A stretch of DNA of 64,000 bases from Limanda limanda (taxonomy: Eukaryota > Chordata > Actinopteri > Pleuronectiformes > Pleuronectidae), in assembly GCF_963576545.1 (NCBI RefSeq), contig NC_083653.1, forward strand, positions 16,971,139 through 17,035,138, in the 5' to 3' direction. Below the pieces are notes generated by a model, which ran no database searches, had not been told where the DNA came from, and saw only the letters and a program-made list of their open reading frames with translations. The position numbers were made by a program, and so were the translations under genes. Shown in pieces: positions 51,478-64,000 of the stretch (position 1 is its first letter; each line of letters starts with the position of its first letter).

Positions 51478-51600
51478 TTGGTTCCAGCTTCTCAAATATG
51501 AAAATTTGCTGCTTATTCTGTTTTGTTTAATTTAAAATCTTTAGCCTGTGGACAATTGATGAGAAAAAGATATTCCCTAAGGCTTGAGAAAAATTAGCTT
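51478..51600 (+). repeat. Dispersed teleost repeat fragment (TTCTCAAATATGAAAATTTG type)
   Basis: Contains GCTTCTCAAATATGAAAATT followed by TGCTGCTTATTCTGTTTTGT, resembling part of the repeat whose end is seen at 29640-29765. Confidence 0.45.
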
Positions 51601-52121
51601 TTTTTTGTACAATCTTCTAACAATTTAAAGTCTAAGTAATTCATGCATTAATCTGGAAATAACTGTGAGATTAAATATGAATGAAAAGCGCCATTAGTTG
51701 CAGTGCTGCTAGAAACTGTCCAAAGTACAAAACCAGGCACAGCATGATGATGTACAGTGGAAGAAACTTCACTATTTGGTTTTATGGTGAAAGAGGTCAA
51801 GGCCCTTGTGTGCAAACTCAATATAATAACTCTGAGTCCAGGGCCTGCTCTGCTAGAGGAGTAAACATTACCCCCTCTGTCTATTGGCAAGCAACTAAGC
51901 AGATAATAAGCACATAATATACAGTATATTTAGAGGAGCTGAGCACCAGAACTTTCAAATTGAAAAATTATGGCACATAACACATCAATTGGGCCACTGC
52001 TTACACCACACTGTTTTACTGAGAAAACGTACGGTAACTAAGAGGCAAAAGCTCAGAGAGGACACATGTGATGTATGGTGCAAGAAAATCAAACATTTCC
52101 AGTGAATAATTCAAGACGGCA

Positions 52122-52160
52122 AACACACACACACACACACAAAAACACACACACAGGCAC
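52122..52160 (+). repeat. Short (CA)n run
   Basis: Interrupted CA dinucleotide repeat of about 38 bases. Confidence 0.85.
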
Positions 52161-53244
52161 ACGCTGCCTCCGTCCTCCAAAGTAGGCTAACCAACAAAGC
52201 AAACAGGCATTTGCATCCGGCAAACACAGAGTAAGTTTGGTATGATTCATCAGCAGCCAGCGATCATGAAGTCACGCTCACCCTCGCTCTCTGAGGACGG
52301 CGAACAATCAGACTCAGACACACAAACACTCAGACGCATATGCACAGAAATGCACTCACACAGAAAAAGACGCACAAGAGCTAACTGGGGTTGCGAATGT
52401 CGGCGCTTGAAGGTGACTTGTGTGTGTGTGTGTGTGTGTGTGTAGCCTCGAGGTCCCTTTGTGGAGTGTAGGGTTAGAGTGGGTCTGTGTGTGAGGGTGT
52501 GTGTGTCTGCATTTTTTTTTTTTTTTGTGGTGGACTCACTGTGGCAGTCAGGTCAAGCTTAAAAAAAGTCCAGGCCCAGGGCTGCAGACTTCCATGGTAA
52601 TGTTCATGACACACCACGGGCCGGCATGCAATCACACAATTGTACACACTCGGTTGTTCAGTCGCCTGTTCGGTTGCTCGTTCGCTCCGTCCACTCTGTT
52701 CTCTCTCATTCAGTTCAAGTCAAGTTCAAGCCAGTGCACTCTTCTGGTACAGAACTTGGCATGTACTACCAGATGCAAATAGGGTGAGGCTTTTATTCGG
52801 ATCAGGTTCCAAACTAAAAAAAAACCTATTTGATGAGCTAAGAGAGTAACTCTGTTGAGTTAAGTTAAACGCTCATGCAGCCAAGACACGATTAAACTAA
52901 TTAAAGCTTGTGAATATTTCAACTCTGTTATTAATTGTCAGTTTAATCCATACAAAACAGAAATGTAGATATCGAATTTACATCTTTTTGTAAACAATAA
53001 TGAAAATCCATTTATTTTCCAAATATTTGAGAACAAATGAACACAGATCAAAACAAGACAAAACTAAAATAAGAAAGATATCATAAAAAGGAAATATTGA
53101 AAACAAACAAAACCAGTCAAAAAATTGGCCATTAAAAGAGTTTCCTCTAAAAATATGTCTTAAGCAATAATTTAAAAAAAATGCTTTACACAACATTATA
53201 TTTAATGAGTTTTAAAGAGGTGGTTGAACACCTTTGAACTCTAT

Positions 53245-53410
53245 AGGGGGCCAGGCTAACTGTTTTCTCCTTCATCCAGTCTTGATGCTAAGCTATGCTA
53301 ATCACCGCCCCACTCTATAGCTCTACACACACAGACATGAGAGTGGAAACGATCTTTTGATCCAACTCTTGGAAAGAAGGCGATAAAAGCACATTCCCTA
53401 AAATTCCCCT
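53245..53410 (+). repeat. Dispersed teleost repeat, copy 2 (of 48851)
   Basis: Contains GGGGGCCAGGCTAACTGTTT, GATGCTAAGCTATGCTAAT and ACACAGACATGAGAGTGG. Same family as 48851-49003 and in the same orientation. Confidence 0.6.
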
Positions 53411-53488
53411 TTCCCTTTAATGTAGTCAGTGGTGAGACATAGATTAGGAAATCATCAGCTCAATATAACGCGAAAAATGTACTAAATG

Positions 53489-53748
53489 CATTTCCATGAA
53501 ACTTAGTGGAAGGATGAGACATAAGTAAAGAGGGAGCCCATTAAAATCTTGTTGTGGCTTTGGACAAAGGAGTTTATCATTGCGAGACAGGGTGTTTTAG
53601 TTTTTTTTAACATTTTGACTGATTTCCAAGGAAATGATTCATTGGACTTTAATGAAAAACATCATGCATATTTAGGGGACTGATATCTAAGAGTGTATTA
53701 AATTTGGTGCAAGCTTGTTAAAGGTGGGGCTATGCGCCATTCTAGCTG
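53489..53748 (+). repeat. Dispersed teleost repeat (TCCATGAAACTTAGTGGAAGG type), copy 1
   Basis: Contains TTTCCATGAAACTTAGTGGA and GGACTGATATCTAAGAGTGT, and ends GCGCCATTCTAG. Matches a frequent fish repeat; its 5' part is missing. Confidence 0.65.
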
Positions 53749-54934
53749 CATTAGGCACATCTTAAAAATGCATGTTCAGCTTCAATTAGCCGATTAACTT
53801 GGGCCACCTAAAAAGACATGTGGTGTGGGACCAGCAGTATATGTGGAAAAATAAGAAGACTATTTTATTTTAAAGTTTTATAAATGTTAAAAGTGGAAGC
53901 TAAAACAATAAATTATATAAAATTATTTTTTCTTACTTGCTATCAAAACCTAGATGCCAATAATTACAGTAATAACGATATATGGATAACTCTTCCTATC
54001 TCACTCTTGCCACCTCTCATTCCTCTCCTCCTTCAACCCTTCCCTCACTCACCCAGTCGCTCCCTCACTCCCTCTAAGGCCTCCCTGTCTTTTCTCTTTG
54101 ACAGTGAGCAGGTCCCTGTTGGCACTCTTTGCTCTTTTACAATATTGTGGGAAAGGAGAAAGAGAGGAAGAGAGAGAGAGAGAGATAGTCGGAAAAAGAA
54201 AGAGAGAGCAAGACTTGCCAGAAACACTATACGGTATCAAAGCAGCCAGTGCACAGCCAGCAGAGCTTTGATAGCAGGCAGGGAGGGGACCAGGTCAGAG
54301 AAACGTGAGGAGAAAGCCTCGGTGAACTGTTTAAAGAGGGGAGCCTGATCTATCGGGATGCCTACATCGAGTGGAGAGAGCGGTGGATGAAGCTTTGAGG
54401 TAGTGAGTGTTTTTCAGCTGGATGTCCTGCAGTCAAAGAAAAATTAAGCAGGGCTCCCTCTCTGTGTCTGTCCGTCTCTTTCCTCTTTCTCTTCCCCACT
54501 CTGGCTTTTCCACTTATCTTTAACCAACAGCAGCTCAGGCTCTCAGCCACTGGCCCGACAGTTTGTCCCGACAACAAAAAACCATGGCAACAACCACTGG
54601 AAGAGCCTGTCCAGTTCCAAAGGTCCGCCCTCTCTGGCTTCTCCAACTCCCTCCGCTCTTTGAGTCTTTGGCAAATTTGGCCAAAATGAGAGAACTGCAA
54701 TCAATATGCGGATGACCTAAATATTGGTATTATAAGGTCGTGATCAAGCAACTGCACAGTCTCGTGTTTGGTCGAGAAAGCAGTTTAATATTGAACAGTT
54801 TTTTAGGTCACCTTTGGCTGAGGGTGGCGATGTGTTCAGGTTGAGATCAGAAAGTGATATTTGAAAATCAAAAGTGAGAAGAGAAGGACAAGGGAGTGAT
54901 GGCAGCAGCTCGTCAGTAGCCTGTACTTTCCTCT

Positions 54935-55125
54935 CCGGCCTGCCTTTGCTGACGATTCTTACACCGCTTCTGCTGATGATACAACTCTGCTTACATCCTT
55001 CACTCCTCCCTCCCACTCCTACAAGCTGTTTTTAACACTGCTCAAGATACCTTATGTCAACTGAAAAGTGTTCTGAATGCTGACAAAACAAAATTCAGGC
55101 TGCTTACAAACTCACAAACGGGCTA
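54935..55125 (+). pseudogene. Decayed LINE reverse transcriptase fragment
   Basis: A plus-strand frame reads ASADDTTLLTSFTPPSHSYK, the YADDT catalytic box with Tyr lost. After a frameshift it reads FNTAQDTLCQLKSVLNADKT and KFRLLTNS, matching the LNADKTK block downstream of the catalytic box in non-LTR retrotransposons. Short and broken. Confidence 0.75.
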
Positions 55126-57247
55126 AAAAAAGGAAAAAGCGATATGACGAATCACAGTCATGCGGGAGTTTCAAGGGCTTGTTGTCTCTGCAACACAAGA
55201 TAGACAGAAAGTAATGACACACCACTCACTAAAGGAACTTATTAGGAATATTGTGCCAAAGGGAACAATCGGAAAGCAATGCTTCACCTCTCGTGATCTC
55301 GTGGGGAGGCAGATGTAAAGAAAATGAAGAGTGTGGTGAAACAGTTTAATGAAATGTGGCAACATCCAAACTATGTGAAGATATTGGCATTTATGTTCAC
55401 ATTTTATTTCTATTTCAAGTTCTATATACACTATTTGATAGTATTCTGGTTTTCTTTGTAATCAAAGTCATTTTGTGTTTATGGTTAAACTGTGAAATAA
55501 TAAGCTTCAATAACAACTTAATAACATAATCACGACATGACTTTGTTATCAGGGTTTGATAGTGACATCTAAGGGACCATTGACATTTTCTTTATGTATT
55601 GGCCGATATATCGATATCTACATTTAATTTACTCTGTCATATAGTATCGGCCTGTATTAATAACACAGGCAGAAGGCTAAAAAAATCTGGATGATAAAAT
55701 AGTTGAAGAGACAAGGTCAACGCAAGTTGTCTCTCTTCAGCGAGTGATGGAGGAAAATTGTTCACCTGCAGTTGTCAAGCTCCAAACACCAGCTAACATT
55801 AGCCTCAAGAGCTAAAATGAAACACTCCTAAATATGAAACATGTTTGATCATTCTTTCGAAATGTCGCTGTGATGTGTCTGTAAATTGTTTGAGAGGTTT
55901 TAAACTGGATGTGGTAGATGTGGAGTATTCTTTTCTGTATTTTTACGCCAGTGAAACATTCTAGATTAGATTTTATATGAGATTTGATTTGATAGTGTAA
56001 CAGTTCAGAAGAACAGGAAACACAGAGAATCAGGGACATTTCAGCCCCAAGACGACTTCAGATGTGATCTGATGTAAATGTATTTGAGTCAACTTGAGAG
56101 TCGACACAAACATGTGTGCAGTCCAGTCACGCAACAACTGAAGGATTAATCAAGTTTGACAAAAATAAACCTAAGAAAGATTCAGATGTCAGCAGTTTAA
56201 TTCCTTTAATGCTTAAGCTGAATGGAACAAAATGGATTTCCTGGAAAGTAGGAAAAACCTGTGCAAAGGAGCATGGCAGCTCCATTGTATAATAGGTTTG
56301 GTCATCTTAAGATGAAATCAGGTTTAATTTAGGACACATGTCGTATTTCTCATTATGCTGCGACAGATTGTCTGCACCTGTTGCCATGATTATGTTGTTG
56401 TCACATGCATCGTCCCTTTCTTGTCCTCGCCTCCGTCGCTCTGAGCGGTGTCACTGACTGTACCTCTGTCTCTTATCAGATTCACCTTCCACGCTCTTAT
56501 TCCCCACAACAGATTACCATAAAAACAAAGTATATGGCCATTCTGGGTCCACTTATTCACAGGTTTCTTACAGTTCTTCAAGAAAAATAAAGTAGGTGGA
56601 AAATTACTGTTTGCAGTCGCAGGATTTGTTCTCGTTATCTGTCCCTGAGGTCAGAGATGAATTAGGCAAAAGTGCCTTTATGTCCTCTGCTCCTTTCTTA
56701 CAAGGTACTGGCTGCAAAATTATTTAAAGCTGAGAGCTCTCACGGTGAATTTACACGGTTAATGAAGGTTCTCGTGGCAGACTCAATAAGGAGCTGTCTT
56801 TGCTTTGTTTAGTTGAGATTTAAATAGGTTTGGCAATGAGCCTGCTGGTTTGACGCTGAAGTGTTGCCTATTGGAGGGCTTATAAAGTAGTCTCTTGGCT
56901 ATGTGGCTTTGATTGTATTTTCTTTTTTGTGCTCTTCAGTTTCAGGGTTCTCTGCCTGTGTGTATGCTGCGACTTGGTCGGCCTCCCTAGATGGAGGATA
57001 TTTTTAATCTGTGGGGCTACTCAGTTTAAATAACGGTTGAAAAACATTTTGACATCTCGACATTAAACCTCAACGACTTTGCTTCCAAATCTATAGACAT
57101 CCACTATGATTCATCTTTCAAAAAAATAACTGGTATTTTACACTCTCTCCCTTGTATTTTCTAATCAGCAGATCCAGAGAGTAGCAGTGAACAAGAAAGA
57201 GGATGACCGCGACTGCAACTGACAGGAGTGGACAAGAAAGTAAGAGT

Positions 57248-57266
57248 GGGGGGGGGGGGGGGGGGG
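57248..57266 (+). repeat. Poly-G run (19)
   Basis: Nineteen consecutive guanines in a purine-rich context; a G-quadruplex-prone tract. Confidence 0.95.
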
Positions 57267-60200
57267 AGTAAGAGAAAGAGGATAGTTATATCCTAGGGTC
57301 ATTAGCAGCATTTCAAAGTCACCCTTTCTTTCAGCGTATGCCGTTTGACAGGCACTGCCAACAGAATTAGGGATGAAAGATGATGGTGCCGTGATTAGAT
57401 GTGTAACTCAGGGGAAAGACAGGGTCTGATCCATGGTTACAGTACACACACACGCTCACATGCACGGTGTAGAAAGAAAAGGACTATGAAGAATAGCGAA
57501 TTGGATGAGAGATATGATAACCCGAGTCTTAAGATGTGGGCAGCATTGATTAGATAGCCCCAGACCCTCTATTTCAATGCGCAGACCTGATGCAAGTCAG
57601 CCTGATAAACACCGTGCGCTCTCTTCACTCCCCCATACGAATGAATTGAATTCCCAAATTACCAGGCTTAAGATAACATACCTGGCTAAATTGCCACGCT
57701 TTATAAATCTCAAATCTCTTTGTAGATATTCATCAAAGGCTGTTTCACTCCTGATGCGGAGAACACAGGAGATGGGAAACAGGAGAACAACACACAATGT
57801 GGTTCATATTAAGGGCCTCTGATCTTCTATCTCGAGTCCCTCGTTTTCCACTACATTCCTTTAGCCAGGGGTGATGTGTGGGAAGAGAAGGGAGGGGCTG
57901 AGGATTTCTAGAAGAAAGTGGGGGGGGGGGCAAATGATGCTGCTTCTGCCTCTACTATTTCTTTGGCCTTTTATTACAGCAGAACATGATCTAGCTTTGC
58001 GTGAGTGCCCTTGCAACAATGGTCGATCCCTGTGCCTTTCTCTGCATAACTGGAGGAGGTTACTTCAGACCCCTCCTTTTGCAAACTTTCCAGTTCATCT
58101 TACAGCCTCTTCCTTTGTAGCTCCCTGAAATCTCTGTGTCAACCGTGGAGCAAAGTCTGAAGTTTCCATCAGCCCAGTGCCAAATGAATGCCGATGATAG
58201 TGTCATTTGTTGGACAAACTCAGGAGGGTCCATCTGCTGCAGACTCTCTCGCTCTAACATTAACAGTAAACACCATGAACTCCAACTCAAGGGCAGGCTG
58301 AGCCTTCAGCACGCCTGAGAGTCAACTAAAGGGGCTGAGTGGTTGTCGGCTTGCTGCCACAGGTACCGCTGTGACAAGGAAATATGATCGAGGAGCAGTG
58401 GGTCCATGAAGCTAATGGCTCTTCAGATGCCAAAATTCACAGTGATTGCTCAAAACTATGAGGCAGCATTTCATAGGATTTTAATGTTAAGAGTACAACC
58501 ATGCCACTATTCATGCAAACTAATCTATCGTGAAAGTGAGGTGGCATGACTTTGATTTCTGTTATGCTGCAGCATTAAGGACTTTGCAGACTACATCTGT
58601 TTTTTAGTTTCCCGTACAGTTAATTTGCACCCTATTAAATGTTTCATAACTGGACTTTAGGGATTCTGCTCTGCATATCGCTGTCAGAAGAGGACTGTCA
58701 GTTGGCAGCCATGAGATGATAGATAGGGTTCAGGACAGGGCTCTAGCTGAGCCAGTGAAGAACACACAGCACTGTCCCTAAGCAGCTCCTGCTTCGTCTC
58801 AGCTAGGTGCTTCAGGTTATTGACTCTATTGGAAGGTGAACATTTGACCTTTGCTCTCTGTGTGTTTCTTTACAAGTGCTGTTCACTCAATTGAATTTAC
58901 CACAGGTGGAATTCAATTAAGGTTAAGAAACATGAGATGAGCCTGGGAGATACATTTCAATTGTCTTAGCAAAAGGTCTGGCTAATGTAATTATGAGATA
59001 TTTAACCTGGAAAGATTCGACAATTTACAAAATTTCTAGAATTCTGCCTATGCGTTTGTCATAGGCGTTTTTAGAAGATAAAAACAAATTTCAGTTTTAG
59101 CAATTTAAAAATAGAAGGATTTAAATGATTTCTGAAGGCGCTATATAGTTGAGCTAAACATAGCTGAATCTCTTCTACACATCATCACAAGCAGAAGTGC
59201 TCTGAGCCAACGTTAGCCATTGTTTCAGTTAAAAACAATGACAGAAAACTCTTGCAGCAGTGCTACATTTGCTCAGGTTTTACACCTCATTCAATTTATC
59301 ATTTAAATGAGGTTGATAGAATTCCAACCCAGATAATATCTGACCTGTCAAATATACAATCTGACTGCTGCTGACTGAAGAAGCTTGAGCATAAAGAAGT
59401 ATTTTTCTACTAAAGGAGACCTGACAGATGTAGTGAGACATGTTGGCACAGGTACCAGTGAGAATCACAATCCAGGAAGTTGGGTATGAGATTAATCCAA
59501 GAGTTTAAAAGCTCATCAGACACCGAAACACTGCACAAAGGTCTGTAATACTCTGAGGAAAACGATACAACCCTGAGAGGTTATCATAGCAGCTATCTTT
59601 TGTTAGGATTTGTGCAAGGTCAACAGCTGCAATGTAGAATTCACAACACAGATTTATTTGGCAACTACAGTATCTTGCTAGATAACAGTGTGTTGTGTTG
59701 CAGCAAAAAAAGTTAAACCAGGTGCAACTCAAGGCCCCCTGCTTTGAGATTCCCACAGACTCATCAAGTACATTTGGTCCGAGCAGGTCCAATCTACATT
59801 AAATGCGTGTGTCTTTTCTTTGAACAGAGTACGATGATGAATCCACTTTGAGCTGAACTGAACTCAACACTGAGTCAGTGGAGTGTGCAGCTGATGAGTG
59901 GAAAGCCTTTAGTTTGCCCTATCCATAGCGGTCTCTAAAGGGCACGTGTCTTTAAGCAGTCATATTCCGTAATGTGCAAGAAGCAGATAAGATCGACTCA
60001 TTAAGGGTCACTGGCTGATAACATTCAAATGCTTCAGTCACACATTATCCCCGTTTCATCCAGCCGTCTTCCACTGTCTCAACTGCAAAGTTTCTTAAGT
60101 AGGTTGAAAAAAAAATGCATATTACTATGAACCAGTTGCCTTCATATTTGTAGTCCAGCTGGTGAAAATGATTCCTGGTGGGTTCATACTTTTAGTTTAA

Positions 60201-60578
60201 CAGCTGTTGGCAGGTGAGCCACAAAGTTAATTTCAGTCATTGCTCCTGAGAAATATCACAGCGTAGAGAAAAACCATCAGCTAGACAGTCAAATAAAAAC
60301 TTTGCTCTCTAGTGTTTTCCCATTATTGTATTCTTGTAAGGCTACCCTGTGAAACCGTATCAGACAAGTCAGCTCTCCAGTGGAACCCATACTAATGAAA
60401 TATATTTAAGGTTTGCTAGAAGCTGCCTCAGATGAAACATTCCCCCTTAAATTCTTGGAAAGCTGAGAAAAAAAAAGTCAGAGCCACTTCGCTGTTTCGA
60501 TTTCGGAGAGCATGCGCGACAAAAAGAGAAGTTCTAATCAACAGATATCTTCAGTGACAGCATCCATGGTAGACCATA

Positions 60579-60607
60579 ATGCAAATTGGTCACAAGACCA
60601 ATTGCAT
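60579..60607. promoter_or_regulatory. Inverted repeat with POU octamer and paired CCAAT boxes
   Basis: ATGCAAATTGGTC, four bases, then GACCAATTGCAT: nearly perfect inverted arms. The left arm contains the octamer ATGCAAAT, and the arms carry ATTGG and CCAAT facing each other. Function inferred. Confidence 0.4.
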
Positions 60608-60751
60608 TTCAAGGGCTGCAACTCACTTTTTCTTGATTGAAATAAAATCCTGTTATATAACTGCTGTAACTTTATCCATGGATATATCACACAAGAAACT
60701 GAAAATCTAATTCTCTGAGCAGGGGGAGAGGATGAAGCTGGGGTGCCAAAT

Positions 60752-60770
60752 TGCATTCTGGGAAATGTAG
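60752..60770 (-). promoter_or_regulatory. ZNF143/Staf-like site
   Basis: TGCATTCTGGGAAATGTAG; its reverse complement CTACATTTCCCAGAATGCA is very close to the ZNF143 consensus. A diverged second copy lies at 63526-63545. Confidence 0.45.
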
Positions 60771-61865
60771 GAAAACACTAAGTGAAGATGATATGGGAGG
60801 CTGAGGGAAAGTGGAAACAACAAAAGAGGCAAATGACAATAGCGTATTCAAAAAGACACCGAACGCATTGGACATCGCAGCCTGAAGATTTATAACAGTG
60901 TAGGAGCAGCTGAGGATGGAATTTTCCTCTGAGGCAGGGCGTTCCACTCTTTCACCAAACAGCAAGGGAAACTCCAATGTTCACACTTGCGCGGGTACAC
61001 ACACACTCACATAAACACACACACACAAGTTTGCATTCCTACACAGATACACACATGAAAGCTGAGGGCGAGACAAAACCACGTACATTTGTATGTGTTT
61101 ACGTATCCGTCTTCTCCCCTTTTGTTCTTTTACAGCAATTTCCTGTGCGCACGCTTTACCTCTCATGGTACATTCAGAGCATGAACACCCAGAGTCAGCA
61201 AGTCTGGACACAGCTGCTGAATATTCAGCCAAGTGCTCCCTCTTTTCTCTCACCATCTCTGTCTTCTCCCACCTTAAACCCTCCTCATTTCTCCCTCTCT
61301 CTCCCTCCAGTCGTTCTCTCCTTCCAGCTCAATCTCCACCGCTCAGCCGCTGCCGCCGCTGCTCTCTGTGCTCCACTTTCATTAAGGGGCTCTCCTCTGA
61401 TAGCCCTTCATATAACACTTAATCATCATAACAATAAGAGCACTCTCTTTCCAACGAATCACCTCAAGGGGCCGGTCCTAAAGATCCTCCGCTAACCGAT
61501 GTCATTAACTGCCGGGTCTCCTGACTGGCTGGAGCGGCGCGGGAGAGCCCGCCCCAGGTGTTTGACGGAGGGCTCAGTGGGAGCATGCAGGTCGGACAGG
61601 CCAAGGACATTCCTCTTATGGACAGGAGCGGAGAAAACCCACACACAAGCACTCGCTCGCGTCTGCATCGGCACAAAGCCTCTTGCCGGGAAGTAGAAGA
61701 CATGGCGTGTTTGGTTTTGCAGTCAAGAGAGAGATGAATAAGACTATTGAATAAGGGGGAGAGAGGTTTGAATAACAGTATTTTAAATGAATGGATCTTC
61801 AGGGAAATGACTGCTCCGTCGCTCCCTCTGCTCTGTATTTTCGGCTGAGATTTGACAACAGACTT

Positions 61866-61873
61866 GAGTGTGT

Positions 61874-61903
<30 letters not shown>
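61866..61903 (+). repeat. (GT)n microsatellite
   Basis: About 38 bases of GT with one interruption, followed by a G-rich run. Confidence 0.9.
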
Positions 61904-61904
<1 letters not shown>

Positions 61905-62217
61905 GGAAGGAGGGGGGGGGTGCATTTGGCTGATTGAGTCTATGCCGCTATCACGCTGTGGAAGTGACAGTGTGCCATATTATGTTATTGTGGGTGTATG
62001 CACAGATGAACAGTGGCGGCGGCTTCACGCCGACCAAGACGCACACACCAAAACTGTGCGCGTACGGCAAAATCACAGCTGTTCTGAGTTGCTATGCGGC
62101 AGTCGCACCATCGTCTCAGATAACACACACATACGCACACACACATACGAGTGTGAGACGGGGACAGCAACACCAGACTTTGGCAGGGTCGGAAGGTCAC
62201 AGGGGTATTGTGACAAA

Positions 62218-62230
62218 GTTGCCTAGCAAC
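62218..62230 (+). promoter_or_regulatory. X-box palindrome (1-base spacer)
   Basis: GTTGCCTAGCAAC fits the X-box consensus exactly. Confidence 0.45.
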
Positions 62231-62593
62231 AGCCACACGGCACATATAATTTCAAATCTGATCTCCTGCGTGCCCCTGACCACATCTGAATGCATGTATG
62301 ATGAATATGTTGACAGAGGGTGGTTGTTTTGCACCTGGCTCTTCTGAGGAAGTGTGTTGAATGTGCTGCTGCTTCATTATAGACTTCAATGAATCTTGCC
62401 ACATCTACCACAGAAACCAATGAGTAAAGTAAGCAGCATACGAACTTTGTAAGTTTGCAGCTGTTGTGTTAAAGAGGAAATTGATGTTTTAGCTCTGTAC
62501 ATATTTTATCTTTTGTGTTCCCCTACCCTACCTCATTCCAAGTCACATTCATTCTACTAAAGATTCACATTTTGGTTGTTACTTCACTTTAAT

Positions 62594-62908
62594 ATTACCA
62601 CCTCCAAGGAGGTTATGGTTTCCTCTCCATTTGTTTGTTTGTCAGATAGATTACAGATTAAAAAAACTACTTGACAGATTTTCATGAAACTTGGTGGAAG
62701 GATGTGAAATGGGCCAGGAAAGAAACTCAAAGTTTTCAATTACGTTAAGTAAGTCGGGAGTTTCCTGGCATTTGTTTACCAGGAAAAGATTTATGGATGT
62801 TGGTGAAAAAACAAAGTGCAAAGTGTGTGCAACTTTATGCAGCTTGTTTAAATTCAAGTGGACTTTTGGGCCTAGGTGGTAGATGTGCTCAACCGAGTGC
62901 CATTCTAT
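62594..62908 (+). repeat. Dispersed teleost repeat, copy 2 (of 53489), more complete 5' end
   Basis: Starts ATTACCACCTCCAAGGAGGT and contains TTTCATGAAACTTGGTGGAA and GGGCCAGGAAAGAAACTCAA, ending GAGTGCCATTCTAT. Same family and orientation as 53489-53748 but with the middle decayed. Confidence 0.65.
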
Positions 62909-63525
62909 TTCCTTCTAATTCTGTATTTACCATTATTGTCCCTTCAGGCTTGCCATACTGCTGTACAGCAAGCCGCTGCAGACAGCACTAACAAACACAG
63001 AATGCGGGAGAACGACATTGACAACAACTTAGCAAAATGTTTCATCAGGACTGCAGGTAGCTCAGCCCATCTGTGTACTGAATTCTTTATAGGTTATCAC
63101 AGGAACAAGGCAGCTGTCCTCTCTACCTCTTTCCCTTTGTGCACAGTGGTGTTTCCAAACATAAAACTGTGAGCTGGGGAGGACATCTGAAGTTCTTTAG
63201 GAGCTGAATTATGGACCATTTTCCAATGCCTTACCAGCCAAATTGGTGAATTTAGCCTGCAACAGATTTGTGTCATCTGCATAAATTAAACATTAGCATT
63301 GGAATTCAAAACACAGGAGCAGAATAAATCCAAAATGAACAATGCCAAACTTTTCTTGATGTCTTGGGGGTTTTGCTGAGGTATCGTTTCAGTATCAGTA
63401 TCGAATCATTTAAACAGCGATCATATCAATGTTATAATTTTTGTATCATGACATTGATGACAACAGAAGAAACATATGAGCGTTTTCCAGGTAGAGAGGC
63501 TAAAAGGAAGATAGTCTATTTGGGG

Positions 63526-63545
63526 TGCATTATGGGACATGTAGG
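63526..63545 (-). promoter_or_regulatory. Weaker ZNF143/Staf-like site
   Basis: TGCATTATGGGACATGTAGG differs at a few positions from the site at 60752-60770. Confidence 0.3.
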
Positions 63546-64000
63546 AACCAGATTTAAGCTTGAGCTATTCTTAACATTGAAAGTCATGATATTTTCTGCT
63601 TCAATGGTTTTGCCTGTTTTTAAATCTGACTCTCTCAAACTTTATGGAGGTAGGCTACTAATTCACTGGAGTACTCATATAAATTAGTTTTTCAGCCATC
63701 AATTTGTTAGGATTAAACAACTATAATAATATGAAGTTGCATTCAAGTATATTGTTCTATTCGTTTATATAATAATGAGTTAAATACTTGTTATTAGAAG
63801 GGATACACTGTATTTAGTGAATTTTTATCTGAGTCAATTTGAGATTTTCCCATAAGGCCAAACACACAATCATAGACACACACATTTAATATGTGAGTCA
63901 GGTTAAACAAACAAATAAGGGGCCTCCTGAATACTATAACTATATTTTTCATACAGCAGTAAAAACGATGATGCTCACTTGTTCAGCATTGGTTAAAATA

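Larger units (their letters stand above)
45396..64000 (-). other. foxn3 5' intron or upstream sequence
   Basis: 18.6 kb to the right edge without a recognisable coding exon. It holds a SINE, several dispersed repeats, one LINE fragment, microsatellites, three X-boxes or close variants, and low-repeat blocks that may be regulatory (46520-46960, 49640-50120, 57580-57760). The noncoding first exon of foxn3 may be here or beyond the edge. Confidence 0.65.

Noticed and set aside
57577..57822. 81-codon plus-strand open frame
   Set aside because: No similarity or splice support; probably a chance frame in unique noncoding sequence.

Overview
This is animal nuclear DNA from a ray-finned fish, most likely a percomorph teleost. 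It holds spliced protein genes with GT-AG introns, vertebrate-type transcription factors, long (CA)n, (GA)n and (GAGAA)n microsatellites, and several dispersed repeat families typical of teleosts. Nothing suggests bacterial, plasmid or viral content. Most open reading frames away from the two genes come from simple repeats or from chance absence of stops.

Two genes are supported, both on the minus strand. The left gene (coding exons 513-7976) is gtf2a1, the large subunit precursor (alpha/beta) of general transcription factor TFIIA. Nine coding exons can be placed to the base, all in phase, giving 391 codons. The last coding exon, the end of the C-terminal beta-barrel region, lies left of the window. 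A TATA box at 8181-8190 and a ZNF143-like site at 8289-8309 mark a likely promoter. A second CpG-rich block with promoter-like motifs lies inside intron 1 (6840-7330) and may drive a plus-strand transcript.

The right gene (coding exons 16996-45377) is foxn3 (CHES1), a forkhead repressor. Five coding exons join in frame to a complete 484-residue protein. The forkhead domain is split across the first two coding exons. A splice acceptor 18 bases before the ATG shows at least one more untranslated 5' exon further right; I could not locate it.

Layout: 1-8190 gtf2a1 and its promoter; about 8200-13600 intergenic with decayed repeats; about 13600-16995 probable foxn3 3' UTR and flank; 16996-45395 foxn3 coding exons and introns; 45396-64000 foxn3 5' intron or upstream sequence. 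The introns carry transposon relics (two LINE reverse transcriptase fragments, a helicase-bearing element remnant; a Tc1/mariner relic lies in the intergenic part), tRNA-derived SINEs, large microsatellites, and an apparent excess of RFX-type X-box palindromes. Both genes act in nuclear transcription (TFIIA at the core promoter, FOXN3 as a DNA-binding repressor), but nothing shows that they are co-regulated. I found no convincing new biological system. The best leads are the intron 1 promoter block of gtf2a1, the X-box cluster, the helicase-element remnant and several possible regulatory blocks.
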